A DNA stretch of 64,000 bases, from contig JAFDWN010000035.1 of NCBI GenBank assembly GCA_018268465.1, positions 1-64,000 of the forward strand, given 5' to 3'. Positions 19,147 to 27,843 of this stretch are shown one piece after another. The notes under the pieces are model-generated. The model was not told the DNA's origin, ran no database searches, and worked only from the letters and a program-made list of their open reading frames with translations. A program made the position numbers and the translations under genes. Within the stretch, counting starts at the first letter, position 1. The number at the start of each line of letters is the position of its first letter. The stretch is from Actinomycetota bacterium. Its GTDB lineage: Bacteria; Actinomycetota; Actinomycetes; Mycobacteriales; Mycobacteriaceae.

Positions 19147-20541
19147 ATGGTCACAAATGTCGAGAAAGCGGACCTGCGGTTACTCCCTCGGGCCCCGATC
19201 AATCCTTTGCCCTACCGGCATCAGATTCGGGCGCTGAGGGCTTTCCACAGCGGGTTCGCGGCGCTGCGCGATGCCGGGGGTCCGGTCACGCGGCTCCATC
19301 TCGCGCCGAAGTGGATGATGCCCGAAGTCGTCATCGTCACTTCGCCGCAAGGAGCGCACGATGTGTTGGGGCGCAGCGGTGCCCACCTCGAGAAGACCGT
19401 CGTGCACCAGGAGGTGCGCAACCTGGTGGGTGGGAACCTGTTCACGCTGACCTATGACCCCTGGCTGCCGCGGCGCCGGTCGCTGCAGCCGGTGTTCACC
19501 AAGCGGCGCGTGTGCGACTTCGCCGGGCACATGGCGCAGGCCGCCGACACGGTAGTGGGCGGCTGGCGCGACGACACCGACGTGGACCTCGATACCGAAT
19601 GCCGCAGGCTGACACTGCGTGCGCTGGGCCGCTCGGTGCTCGGTCAGGACCTCGACGAGCGGACGAACGAATTCGCGGACTCCATGCGTGTCGCCATGGG
19701 CTACGCCTCGGATCGGTCCTTGCGCCCGCTGCGGGCACCGGTCTGGCTGCCCACCCCGGCGCGCCGGCGCGCCCGCGCGGCCAGCTCTACCATGCGCCGC
19801 GTCGCTGACGACATCCTCCGGGATTGCCGCGCCGACCCGACTCTCGACGCTCCGCTCGTACGTGCCCTGCTCGAGGCCACCGACCCCGACACCGGGCGGG
19901 CGCTTTCCGATGATGAGATCGCCAGCGACCTGATCGCATTCATGCTGGCCGGACATGACACGACGGCCACCACGCTCACCTACGCGTTGTGGGCGCTCGG
20001 CCACCACCCCGACGTCCAGCAGCAGGTGTACGCCGAGGTCGCCAGCCTTGGCGAACGTCAACTCACACCGCAGGACGTTCCCCAGCTGGGCTACACGGTC
20101 CAGGTGCTGCATGAGGCGCTGCGACTGTGTCCTCCCGCCGCGGCGGTGGCACGGATGGCGATGTGCGACGTCGCGATCGACGGCTACCGCGTCGAGGCCG
20201 GAACGATGATCGGCGTCGGCATCTTCGCGCTGCACCGCGATCCGGCACTGTGGGACAGACCACTGGATTTCGACCCGGACCGGTTCAGCCCCGAGCTGTC
20301 CAAACGTCGCGACCGGTGGCAGTACATCCCCTTCGGTGCGGGGCCGCGTTCCTGCGTCGGCGATCACTTCGCCATGCTCGAAGCCACCCTCGCGCTGGCG
20401 GGCATCATCCGGCATGTCGAGATCCGATCGAGTGGACCCGATTTCCCGATGACGGTCCCGTTCACGCTCGTCGCGGCGGCCCCGATACCCGCACGGGTGC
20501 GATTCCGGCGGACGGGTCGACCACCGTCCGAACCCCTCTGA
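19147..20541 (+). CDS. Cytochrome P450
   Basis: A 464-residue P450. The I-helix oxygen-activation motif AGHDTT, the K-helix EALR and the heme-binding loop FGAGPRSCVGDH with ligand C403 are all present. The N-terminus has no membrane anchor, so the enzyme is probably soluble or peripheral; the sequence resembles the CYP4-like class of mycobacterial P450s that act on fatty acyl or lipid substrates. ATG 19147 follows a run of six G. No ferredoxin gene is adjacent, so the redox partner is elsewhere. Substrate unknown. Confidence 0.92.
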   Translation: MVTNVEKADLRLLPRAPINPLPYRHQIRALRAFHSGFAALRDAGGPVTRLHLAPKWMMPEVVIVTSPQGAHDVLGRSGAHLEKTVVHQEVRNLVGGNLFTLTYDPWLPRRRSLQPVFTKRRVCDFAGHMAQAADTVVGGWRDDTDVDLDTECRRLTLRALGRSVLGQDLDERTNEFADSMRVAMGYASDRSLRPLRAPVWLPTPARRRARAASSTMRRVADDILRDCRADPTLDAPLVRALLEATDPDTGRALSDDEIASDLIAFMLAGHDTTATTLTYALWALGHHPDVQQQVYAEVASLGERQLTPQDVPQLGYTVQVLHEALRLCPPAAAVARMAMCDVAIDGYRVEAGTMIGVGIFALHRDPALWDRPLDFDPDRFSPELSKRRDRWQYIPFGAGPRSCVGDHFAMLEATLALAGIIRHVEIRSSGPDFPMTVPFTLVAAAPIPARVRFRRTGRPPSEPL

Positions 20542-20894
20542 GCAGGAAAAACGCCGCCCACGCGAACAGGGTGAGAAGAAACAGGTAGTGACTACTCGTG
20601 TCAGGCACGCATGCGCGCTTCTAGCGTTCAGACGTGGGCACAGGGGACGGCGACCGGGGGGTACGGTCGGCTCGGCTGTGTGACGAGGGGTCGCAGTGGA
20701 GCCGACCGATGGCTGTCCCCGGTGCCCGCACACCTGCGGGTGGTTTGTGCCGCCGTCCCTGCCGGACACGCCCGGGGCCGGCGCATTCGCGCGCGCGGCG
20801 CCGCTGCGCGGGTTAACTTCGTCGGCATCGCATACAGCATCGAGGAAGGTGTCGTGCCGCACAGTCATCGCAACACCCCCCGCCGGGGGGAGCG
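20542..20894 (+). other. Intergenic region between P450 and GMC oxidoreductase genes
   Basis: About 350 bases without a convincing gene. A short open frame from 20696 contains a Cys cluster (CPRCPHTC), but it runs into the next gene in a different frame and has no clear ribosome site. The region probably carries the promoter of the GMC operon; I could not pick a convincing -35/-10 pair. Confidence 0.5.
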
Positions 20895-22637
20895 GTGAGC
20901 CTGCACACCGGAGACGTGCCCGACAGGACCGACGTCCTGGTCATCGGATCGGGATTCGGCGGCTCGGTGGTGGCCCAGAGACTGGCGGCCGACGGGCGCG
21001 AGGTCTGCGTGGTTGAACGCGGAAAGGCCTACCCGCCGGGTAGCTTTCCGAGGGCACCGGGCAAGCTCGCCACCAACTTCTGGGATCCCGCCAAGGGTTT
21101 GCACGGACTGTTCGACGTGTGGTCGTTCCGCGGTATCGACGCCATCGTGGCCAGCGGCCTCGGCGGCGGGTCGCTGATCTACGCCAACGTGATGCTGCGC
21201 AAGCCGGAAACCTGGTTCCGCCAACCCCATCCCTACCGTCCCGGCATCCAGGAGACCTGGTCGTTCAGCCGCGCCGACCTCGACCCGCACTACGACGCCG
21301 TCGAACGCTTCCTCGACGTGCAGACACTTCCCACCGAGGGCGTATCGACCCCGCTGGACCCCGCCTACCTGCTGCCCAAGGTGGCGCAGTTCCACGCCGC
21401 CGGGGCCGGGAACGCCACACCGGTCTACGCACCGTTGGCCGTGCGGTTCCGCGACGCCGCCAACGAGCCGGTCATCGGTGCCCCGGTTCCGGAATCGTCT
21501 TACCCCAACGTGTTCGGGCTGCGCCGGCGCACCTGCCGCCTGTGCGGCGAATGCGACACCGGCTGCAACGACGGCGCGAAGAACAGCCTCGACCACACCT
21601 ACCTCTCGGCCGCCGGCCACCACGGCGCCTCCCTGCACCAGCGCACCGAGGTGCGCACCCTCACCCGGCGCGCCGACGGACGGTTCGACGTCGGGGTCGT
21701 GGTGCACAGGCCCGAGGACGAAGGCTGGTTGACGCCCGCGGCCACGCTGCCGCTGCGCACCGTGGTCGCCGACCACGTGGTGATCGCGGCCGGCACGCTC
21801 GGCAGCACGAATCTGCTGCTGCGCAATGCCACCCGCCTCGGGTTGTCCAATCCCGCGCTGGGCACCCGCTTCTGCGGCAACGGAGATCTGCTCGGCTTCA
21901 TCGTCAACGTCGCGGCGCAGCTCGACGGGTGGCAGGGACCGGTCATCACGTCGTTCCTGGAGTTCCCCGACGAATCCGACACCGGTGCACCCGACGACTT
22001 CGGCATGTACATCCAGGACGCCGGCTACCCCGAGTTCGCCGCCTGGCTCGTCGAGACCGCCGTCGGCGCCAAACGCCTGCCCGCGCTGGCGAAATTCGTT
22101 GCGGCAGAAGTATGGTCACGTATCCGGGGCCGTCGCGACACGTCGCTGTCCGACGAGGTCAGCGCGCTGCTGGGCCGGCCGTCGGTGACCACGCGCGGCA
22201 TGCCGGTGCTCGGTATGGGAATGGACGTGCCCGACGGCACCCTCTTCCTGACTCGCGACGCCGACGGCGCCGACATGCTCGACAGCACATGGACCGCACG
22301 GACGTCGATGGCGTACTTCGACACCATGGTGCGGCGAATGTGCGCACTGGCCGACACACTCGGCGGGGACTTCGTGGTCAACCCGACCTACCACCTCAAT
22401 CGCGTCGTCACCGTCCATCCGCTGGGCGGCTGCCCGGCCGATACCGATCACAGCCCCGGGGTTGTCGACGCATTCGGGCGCGTCCGCGGCGTGCCCGGGC
22501 TGCGGGTGGTCGACGGTTCGGTCTTCCCCGGCCCGATCGGGTCAAACCCGTCGTTGACCATCGCGGCGTTCGCCGATCGGGCGGCCACCCAGATGCTGGC
22601 CGAGGATGCCGGTTACGAGAGGTGGCCGCAGTTATGA
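20895..22637 (+). CDS. GMC-family oxidoreductase (cholesterol oxidase-like) with four-Cys cluster
   Basis: A 580-residue flavoprotein. The FAD-binding motif VIGSGFGGSVVAQRL is at residues 16-30, SGLGGGSLIYANV forms the GMC signature, and the C-terminal HPLGGCP and GSNPSLTIAAFADRAA complete the flavin site. It resembles the cholesterol-oxidase branch. C214, C217, C220 and C224 form C-x2-C-x2-C-x3-C, like a [4Fe-4S] half-site, which is unusual in a simple GMC oxidase. GTG 20895 follows GGGGGGAG. Its stop overlaps the next gene as ATGA. Substrate could be a sterol or other lipid alcohol; the electron acceptor is unknown. Confidence 0.88.
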   Translation: MSLHTGDVPDRTDVLVIGSGFGGSVVAQRLAADGREVCVVERGKAYPPGSFPRAPGKLATNFWDPAKGLHGLFDVWSFRGIDAIVASGLGGGSLIYANVMLRKPETWFRQPHPYRPGIQETWSFSRADLDPHYDAVERFLDVQTLPTEGVSTPLDPAYLLPKVAQFHAAGAGNATPVYAPLAVRFRDAANEPVIGAPVPESSYPNVFGLRRRTCRLCGECDTGCNDGAKNSLDHTYLSAAGHHGASLHQRTEVRTLTRRADGRFDVGVVVHRPEDEGWLTPAATLPLRTVVADHVVIAAGTLGSTNLLLRNATRLGLSNPALGTRFCGNGDLLGFIVNVAAQLDGWQGPVITSFLEFPDESDTGAPDDFGMYIQDAGYPEFAAWLVETAVGAKRLPALAKFVAAEVWSRIRGRRDTSLSDEVSALLGRPSVTTRGMPVLGMGMDVPDGTLFLTRDADGADMLDSTWTARTSMAYFDTMVRRMCALADTLGGDFVVNPTYHLNRVVTVHPLGGCPADTDHSPGVVDAFGRVRGVPGLRVVDGSVFPGPIGSNPSLTIAAFADRAATQMLAEDAGYERWPQL

Positions 22638-23230
22638 GACTGCGTTTCACCGAGCATATGAACGGCTTCTACGGTCCCGGCGCGCCCGGATACGACACCG
22701 GCGAGGTGATCGGGCGCCGCGACGGCATCCGGCTCGGCTTCAGCCTGACGATCGGCGCCGCCGACGTGCGCGAGGTCCTGCGCGACCCCAATCACACCCT
22801 GCGGGCCCGCGGCGTGATCCGGTGCAAGGAATTCGCCCCGGTGGGAATCGCGGTCTCCGATGGCACCTTCGAGGTGTTCGCCCCCGCCGAGCGGGGCCGT
22901 TACGCGATGCGTTACCGGCTACCGTTCGCAACCGACCGGGGTCCGATGACGCTGCTGGGATTCAAGGACGTCGGCAACGACTGGGGGTTCGACATGTGGC
23001 CGGATACGACGACGTTGTACACCCGGCTGGTGTGCGGCACCGCCGAGCACGATGACACCGCGGCGGTGCCCGACTATGCCAGGGGCGTCCTGCGGTTGAC
23101 CGCCCCGATGTTCGCGCGGCAGCTCACCACCCTGCGCGGAACACCCGCTGGTATCGGGCTTTTCGGGTTGTTCTTCGTCGAACACCTGCTGGCCGCATAC
23201 AGCGGCCCCCGGCGGAGCCCGCTGCGATGA
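22634..23230 (+). CDS. 198-residue protein of the GMC-hydrolase operon
   Basis: A soluble 198-residue protein starting at ATG 22634, overlapping the GMC stop by four bases, and itself overlapped by the following hydrolase. It begins MRLRFTEHMNGF and has a beta-rich pattern throughout (for example FEVFAPAERGRYAMRYRLPF and LLGFKDVGNDWGFDMWPDTTTLYTRLV). From memory, large actinobacterial and proteobacterial proteins join a GMC oxidoreductase, a domain like this and an alpha/beta hydrolase in one chain; here the three parts would be separate genes. I do not know its biochemical role. Strict overlaps suggest a fixed complex. Confidence 0.75.
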   Translation: MRLRFTEHMNGFYGPGAPGYDTGEVIGRRDGIRLGFSLTIGAADVREVLRDPNHTLRARGVIRCKEFAPVGIAVSDGTFEVFAPAERGRYAMRYRLPFATDRGPMTLLGFKDVGNDWGFDMWPDTTTLYTRLVCGTAEHDDTAAVPDYARGVLRLTAPMFARQLTTLRGTPAGIGLFGLFFVEHLLAAYSGPRRSPLR

Positions 23231-24273
23231 CGACCGGATCCGGGGAGCTGACAACGACCACGGTGCCGTTCACCGCGGGCGACGGAATGGCGCTCAATCT
23301 GCTGCGGGTTCGCGGACTCCGCGAGCCGTGGCGCGGTCCGGTACTGCTCGCGCCCGGCGCCGGGGTGCGCGCCAATCTGTTCCGCCCGCCGGAACGCGAG
23401 ACCGTCGTCGACGCGCTGGTGGCCGACGGCTGGGACGTGTGGCTGGAGAACTGGCGAGCCAGCATCGACGTCCCCGCCAACCCGTGGGACCTGGACCAGG
23501 CGGCCGTGTTCGATCATCCCTACGCCGTGCGGCGCATCGTCGCCGAAACCGGCGCGGACACCGTCAAGGCGGTGATCCATTGCCAGGGGTCGAGCAGTTT
23601 TGCGCTGTCCGCGGCGGCCGGACTGCTGCCGCAGGTCGACACCATCGTCTCCAATGCGATGTCGATGCACCCCGTCGTGCCGTGGTGGTCGCGCGTCAAA
23701 CTGTCCCAGCTGGTTCCGCGAATCGCCCCATTGTTGCCCGCGATCGACCCCCGCTGGGGTGATCGCGGCCGCCCCGCACCGGGATGGCTGCCGACCGCGC
23801 TGGTCGCCATGGTCAGAGCCGCCCACCGCGAATGCGACAACCTGCCCTGCCGGATGATCAGCTTCACCTATGGCGCCGGCAGGCCCGCGCTCTGGTCCCA
23901 CGAAAACCTCTCGGAGCGGACGCACGATTGGCTGCGCGACGAATTCGGTGCCGTCCCGATGACATTCTTCGCCCAGATGGCCGCGTCGGTGCGCGCCGGC
24001 CGGCTGGTACCCACCGGCCGCTTCGACGCCCTGCCGCCGGATCTCCTCGACGGACCCCCGAAGACCGACGCGTATTTCGCCCTGATCGCCGGAGCCGACA
24101 GTCGCTGCTTCCTGCCCGAAAGCCAGGAACGCACCTTCGACTATCTCGAAAAGCACCGGCCGGGCAGACAGGCGCTGCGCATCCTGCCCGGCTACGGCCA
24201 TCTCGACATGTTCATGGGCCGCTACGCAGCCCGCGATGTGTTTCCGCAGATCCTCGCGCAGCTCAACCGGTGA
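23227..24273 (+). CDS. Alpha/beta hydrolase, probable cysteine nucleophile
   Basis: A 348-residue alpha/beta hydrolase. The oxyanion region is VLLAPGAGVRANLF, the nucleophile elbow reads IHCQGS with C119 where most lipases have serine, an acid may be the Asp of IAGADSRCF, and the catalytic His lies in LPGYGHLDMF. A Cys nucleophile recalls dienelactone hydrolase. No signal peptide is visible. ATG 23227 overlaps the previous stop by four bases. With the GMC oxidase upstream it may process an oxidised lipid or lactone product. It ends 7 bases from the convergent regulator gene. Confidence 0.82.
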   Translation: MTTGSGELTTTTVPFTAGDGMALNLLRVRGLREPWRGPVLLAPGAGVRANLFRPPERETVVDALVADGWDVWLENWRASIDVPANPWDLDQAAVFDHPYAVRRIVAETGADTVKAVIHCQGSSSFALSAAAGLLPQVDTIVSNAMSMHPVVPWWSRVKLSQLVPRIAPLLPAIDPRWGDRGRPAPGWLPTALVAMVRAAHRECDNLPCRMISFTYGAGRPALWSHENLSERTHDWLRDEFGAVPMTFFAQMAASVRAGRLVPTGRFDALPPDLLDGPPKTDAYFALIAGADSRCFLPESQERTFDYLEKHRPGRQALRILPGYGHLDMFMGRYAARDVFPQILAQLNR

Positions 24274-24280
24274 CGTCGAG

Positions 24281-26962
24281 TCAGCCCGCGCCGTTGGCCC
24301 GGCGCCGTGACGGCGCCCCCTCCGGCGCCGGAGCCACCGCGATGGCCGACGCCAGCGAGGCCCGGTCGGCCAGGCCGAGTTTGGTGCACGCCCGGTAGAT
24401 GTGGCCCTCGACCGTCCGGACCGACACGGAGAGCCGCTCGGCGATCGCCTTGTTGGTCAGGCCGTCGGCAACCAGTACGGCGATCTTGCGTTCGCTGCCG
24501 GTCAGCGGCAGGGGCGTCAACGCCCGCTCCAGTGCCGGCGTGGACGGCGACCCGCATTCCGCGGCCCACCGCTCCGCTCGGTTCCTGGCCCTGAGCCCTT
24601 CGGCGTGACGGCCCGCCGCGGTATGCAGGACGGCGGCCTGGGCGGCGGCGTCGGCGGCCGCGAGAGTTCTCTGGTACGACGCCAACCGGGCGGCCACCTC
24701 GTCGAGTCCGGTCGCGTCGCGGTCGGCAAGGCTACGGGCGTGTTCGGCTACCAGCGGCGCGAGCGCGCCGCCGAGGCGCTCGCCGATCCGCCGGACCTCG
24801 TCGGCGTTGCGGCCGTCGCCGAGGCGGACGGCGTCGTGCATGGCCAGCAAGGCGACGCCGAGTTGTCCGGCGTCCTCGGCGGTGGCCGCTGCCTGACGCG
24901 CCGCCGTGATCGCCTCCGGCAACTCACGCGCGGCGGCCAGCGTCCACGCCCGGGCCAACCCGAGCTCTGGCGCGTACATCGCCGAACGCAGACCGCTGGC
25001 AGCTTCGGCGCGGACGAGCTCACGGGCGGCCTTGGTGTGATCGCCGTGTTGGCCCAGGGCCGTGACCAGCTGGATCATCGCGAGCGGACCCCACGAGTAC
25101 CCCGTATCGGCGAGCGCCGCGGCGCTCTGGAACAGCAACCCGGCGGCCTCGCCCACCCTGCCGCGCGCCATCAGCACGTGCGCCAGCAGAATGTCGCTGA
25201 TCGCGCGCCCCGGCTGCTGGACACCCGCGAAGCCGAGGTAGTGCCGGGCCAGTGTCTCCGCGCCCGCCACGTCGCAGTCCAGCAGCGACGCCGTGGTCTG
25301 GCCCAGACCGATCGTGAAGCGCAACAACCCGGGGTGCGATGTGCGCATACCCCGTTCGGCCAGGCCGGCGACCCTGTCGACCTGGCCCATCCGGGCACTG
25401 GCCAGCGTCGCGGTGGCCGCCGCCCAGGCGACGGCCAGTTCGCCGGCGTCGTCGGACACCAGGACCTCCGACGCGGTCCGCAGCGCCTGTCGGGGGTCGC
25501 CCGCGTTCAGGGCGAAGGTGGCCGCCAGCGCGTCGAGCACGTCCCGGCCGCCGGGGTCGGCAACCCGCGCGCGGATGTCGGCGAGCAGGGCCCGGGCCTG
25601 CGCTGATTCGCCCCGCATCCAGAACTGGTTGGCCGTCTTGGGCAGTGCCCAGGCGACCAGGTCGCCTTCGGGCAGGGTGCGTTCGTCGACCGCCGACAGC
25701 ACCTCGTCGGCCTCGGTGCCCCGACCCTGCCAGGCCAGCGAATGCGCCAGCGGCAGCCGGGCGTAGAGGCTCTCCTTGGCAATCAGTGCACCGCGCGCCA
25801 GCAGTTCGCCGAGCGCCAGGTCGCCCATCCGCATCGCCTCCCATGCGGCGGTGATGAGGTCGTCGGATTCCAGCGGGGCGTCGGTGTCCAGCGACAGCGC
25901 CGCCAACCGCAACCGATCGCTGACGTGGTCGGGGCCCCGGGAGGCGATCTGGGCGACCAGGTCGGCACTGAGCCGGCGCCGGGTCAGCCGGGCCATGTCC
26001 GCGGCGACGCATTCGGTGTAGACGGGATGGCCGGGCAGCACCACCGTTTCGGAGCCCCGCTCGGTGATGGTGACCGCGCCGGCCGCCTCGGCCTGTTCGA
26101 CCGCCGCGACGCTGGTCAGTTCGGCGAGATCCGCCAGGGACAGCGGAGCGTCGATGGCCAGGTACTGCATCACGTCGCGGGCGGGTGGGGGCAGCACGTC
26201 CAGTCGATGCCGGATCAGCGTGGCGAGGTGGGGCGACAGCGTCGTCTCGCCGCGCAGCTGCCACACGCCGCGGACGCATCGCAGCGCATCGGAGGTCGTC
26301 GCCTGTTCGACCAGGTGCCGGAGAAACAGCGGATTGCCCCGGCTGACGGCGTATAGCTGATCGGCGCTGCTGGTCTCCAGCGGTCCGCCCAGCACGGACT
26401 GGACCAATTCGGTGGTCTCGGCGTCGCTGAGCGGTTCGACGTCGATACGCGCCAGCAGATCGTCCTTCCACAGCGCGGTGACGGCATCCGGTGCGGGCAT
26501 CTCGCTGCGCAGGGTCAGGATGAGGCGGGCCTTGGAGTGGAACACCAATTGGTGCAGCAGCGTCGCCGAAAGACCGTCGAGATGCTGGGCGTCGTCGACG
26601 GCGATGAGTATCCGCCGTTCGTCGACGTCGTGGCACAACGCGTGGCGGGCGGCGCGGAGCACCGCCGCCGATTCTTCGCCGGGCGCGACTTCCAGCAGGT
26701 GGCTGAACGCCCCGAAGGGGATGTGGCTGGCCGAGGCGGTCGCGGCCACCCACCGCACGACGGCTCGCGCGTCGCGGTCGGCGTGGCGGCGCGCCACCGC
26801 CCGGGCCATGGCGGTTTTGCCGACCCCGGCCGGGCCGGCCAGAACCACCCCCCGATGTCCGGATTCCAGCAGCGCGTGGTCGACGCGCGCCCACGTCGAA
26901 GGGCGCGGCGCCATTTGCCAGCTACGCACACCCACATTCGGAGAATAATTGCCGATCGTCAT
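24281..26962 (-). CDS. LuxR-family regulator with AAA ATPase and TPR-like region (LAL type)
   Basis: An 893-residue regulator of the large ATP-binding LuxR class. Walker A GPAGVGKT is at residues 43-50 and Walker B ILIAVDDAQ near 115-125. A long helical repeat region (about 330-800) rich in Ala/Leu resembles TPR. The C-terminal LuxR helix-turn-helix (about 825-885) has LTGSERKIAVLVADGLTNKA and the recognition helix SVRTVEGHIYRACTKLGL. It probably uses ATP and an inducer to activate transcription. Start ATG 26962 lacks a clear ribosome site. Convergent with the GMC operon, the likeliest but unproven target. Confidence 0.9.
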   Translation of the reverse strand: MTIGNYSPNVGVRSWQMAPRPSTWARVDHALLESGHRGVVLAGPAGVGKTAMARAVARRHADRDARAVVRWVAATASASHIPFGAFSHLLEVAPGEESAAVLRAARHALCHDVDERRILIAVDDAQHLDGLSATLLHQLVFHSKARLILTLRSEMPAPDAVTALWKDDLLARIDVEPLSDAETTELVQSVLGGPLETSSADQLYAVSRGNPLFLRHLVEQATTSDALRCVRGVWQLRGETTLSPHLATLIRHRLDVLPPPARDVMQYLAIDAPLSLADLAELTSVAAVEQAEAAGAVTITERGSETVVLPGHPVYTECVAADMARLTRRRLSADLVAQIASRGPDHVSDRLRLAALSLDTDAPLESDDLITAAWEAMRMGDLALGELLARGALIAKESLYARLPLAHSLAWQGRGTEADEVLSAVDERTLPEGDLVAWALPKTANQFWMRGESAQARALLADIRARVADPGGRDVLDALAATFALNAGDPRQALRTASEVLVSDDAGELAVAWAAATATLASARMGQVDRVAGLAERGMRTSHPGLLRFTIGLGQTTASLLDCDVAGAETLARHYLGFAGVQQPGRAISDILLAHVLMARGRVGEAAGLLFQSAAALADTGYSWGPLAMIQLVTALGQHGDHTKAARELVRAEAASGLRSAMYAPELGLARAWTLAAARELPEAITAARQAAATAEDAGQLGVALLAMHDAVRLGDGRNADEVRRIGERLGGALAPLVAEHARSLADRDATGLDEVAARLASYQRTLAAADAAAQAAVLHTAAGRHAEGLRARNRAERWAAECGSPSTPALERALTPLPLTGSERKIAVLVADGLTNKAIAERLSVSVRTVEGHIYRACTKLGLADRASLASAIAVAPAPEGAPSRRRANGAG

Positions 26963-27093
26963 TATTGCTGTTCATATTCGGCCGTCTCGGGGACACCGCC
27001 GCCCCGATGGGGTTCGATGTCTTGCAGTGCGCACCGGATCGCGTGGCGAATTGCCGCAGGCGCAAGACCGGTGCAGCTGGCAAAGGAGTCGAC

Positions 27094-27540
27094 GTGGTTG
27101 ATCTCAAGCTCGAAGTCGTGGTGCTGCCGGTCTCCGACGTCGACCGGGCCAAGGCCTTCTACGGGGCGCTGGGGTGGCGGCTGGACGCCGACATCGCCAC
27201 CGATGAGGACTTCCGGGTGATCCAGTTCACTCCGCCCGGCTCGCCCTGTTCGATCATCTTCGGTACCGGGATCACCTCGGCCACACCGGGTTCCGTCGCC
27301 GGGTTGCATCTTGTCGTCACCGACGTCGAGGCCGCGCGCGCCCATCTCCTCGAATTTGGCGCCGATGTCAGCGAGGTATTCCACGACGTCGGCGGGGTGT
27401 TCCACCATGCCGGGACCACCGGTCGCGAGCCGGGCCCCGATCCGCAGCGCACCAGCTACGGATCATTTGCGGCGTTCAGCGACCCGGACGGCAACGAATG
27501 GGTGCTCCAAGAAGTCACCACGCGCCTTCCGGGGCGCTGA
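27094..27540 (+). CDS. VOC-family (glyoxalase-like) protein
   Basis: A 148-residue vicinal oxygen chelate protein. Paired beta-alpha-beta modules begin with VVVLPVSDVDRAKAFYGALGW and HLVVTDVEAARAHLLEFG, and the C-terminal FSDPDGNEWVLQE carries the usual final Glu ligand. Members are glyoxalases, dioxygenases or resistance proteins. The start is GTG 27094 after AAAGGAG at 27082-27088; the frame remains open 43 codons upstream but without a ribosome site. It stands alone between the divergent regulator and the IclR operon. Substrate unknown. Confidence 0.86.
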   Translation: MVDLKLEVVVLPVSDVDRAKAFYGALGWRLDADIATDEDFRVIQFTPPGSPCSIIFGTGITSATPGSVAGLHLVVTDVEAARAHLLEFGADVSEVFHDVGGVFHHAGTTGREPGPDPQRTSYGSFAAFSDPDGNEWVLQEVTTRLPGR

Positions 27541-27770
27541 CCCGGCGGGTCCGAAAATTCCGTAGGCCACTTCGGGCCCCCGGGCCACGTCAGTCTCCAC
27601 GGACTCTTGCGCCGCGCGGCTGGTCGCGGGGTCGTCCTGCTCGCTTCCGCGCGACCGCGGTGGTGCTGGTGTGGCAGCCGGGATTTTGCTGACCTCACCC
27701 CGCTGTCGGTGACGCGTCCGGCGGCCGGGTACCGGCTCTCGTATGGCGACCGAAACGCTGAATGCGTGAC

Positions 27771-27799
27771 TTGACGCGCACCCACCGACGTCCTATGGT
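27771..27799 (+). promoter_or_regulatory. Promoter of the IclR-headed operon
   Basis: TTGACG (27771-27776), 17-base spacer, TATGGT (27794-27799). The start of transcription would be near 27806, just before the first operator repeat. This is the only convincing promoter I see for the 13-gene operon. Confidence 0.6.
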
Positions 27800-27808
27800 C
27801 TAGCTCAC

Positions 27809-27843
27809 ATCCACATTATGGATAGGAGATCCACAATATGGAG
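27809..27843. promoter_or_regulatory. Tandem IclR operator repeats
   Basis: Two near-identical inverted repeats of ATCCA-N5-TGGA: ATCCACATTATGGAT at 27809-27823 and ATCCACAATATGGAG at 27829-27843. They are exactly 20 bases apart, close to two helical turns, so protein dimers would bind the same face. The ribosome site ATAGGAG lies between them and the second repeat covers the IclR start codon, indicating autoregulation. Confidence 0.7.

Noticed and set aside
20696-21016. Small Cys-containing open frame (CPRCPHTCGWF) before the GMC gene
   Set aside because: It runs into the GMC gene in a different frame, its second half is Arg/Gly-rich out-of-frame sequence, and it has no ribosome site.
21119-22633. 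Long open frame in another frame inside the GMC gene
   Set aside because: It is Arg/Pro-rich, typical of high-G+C shadows; only its last 198 codons, after ATG 22634, form a real protein.
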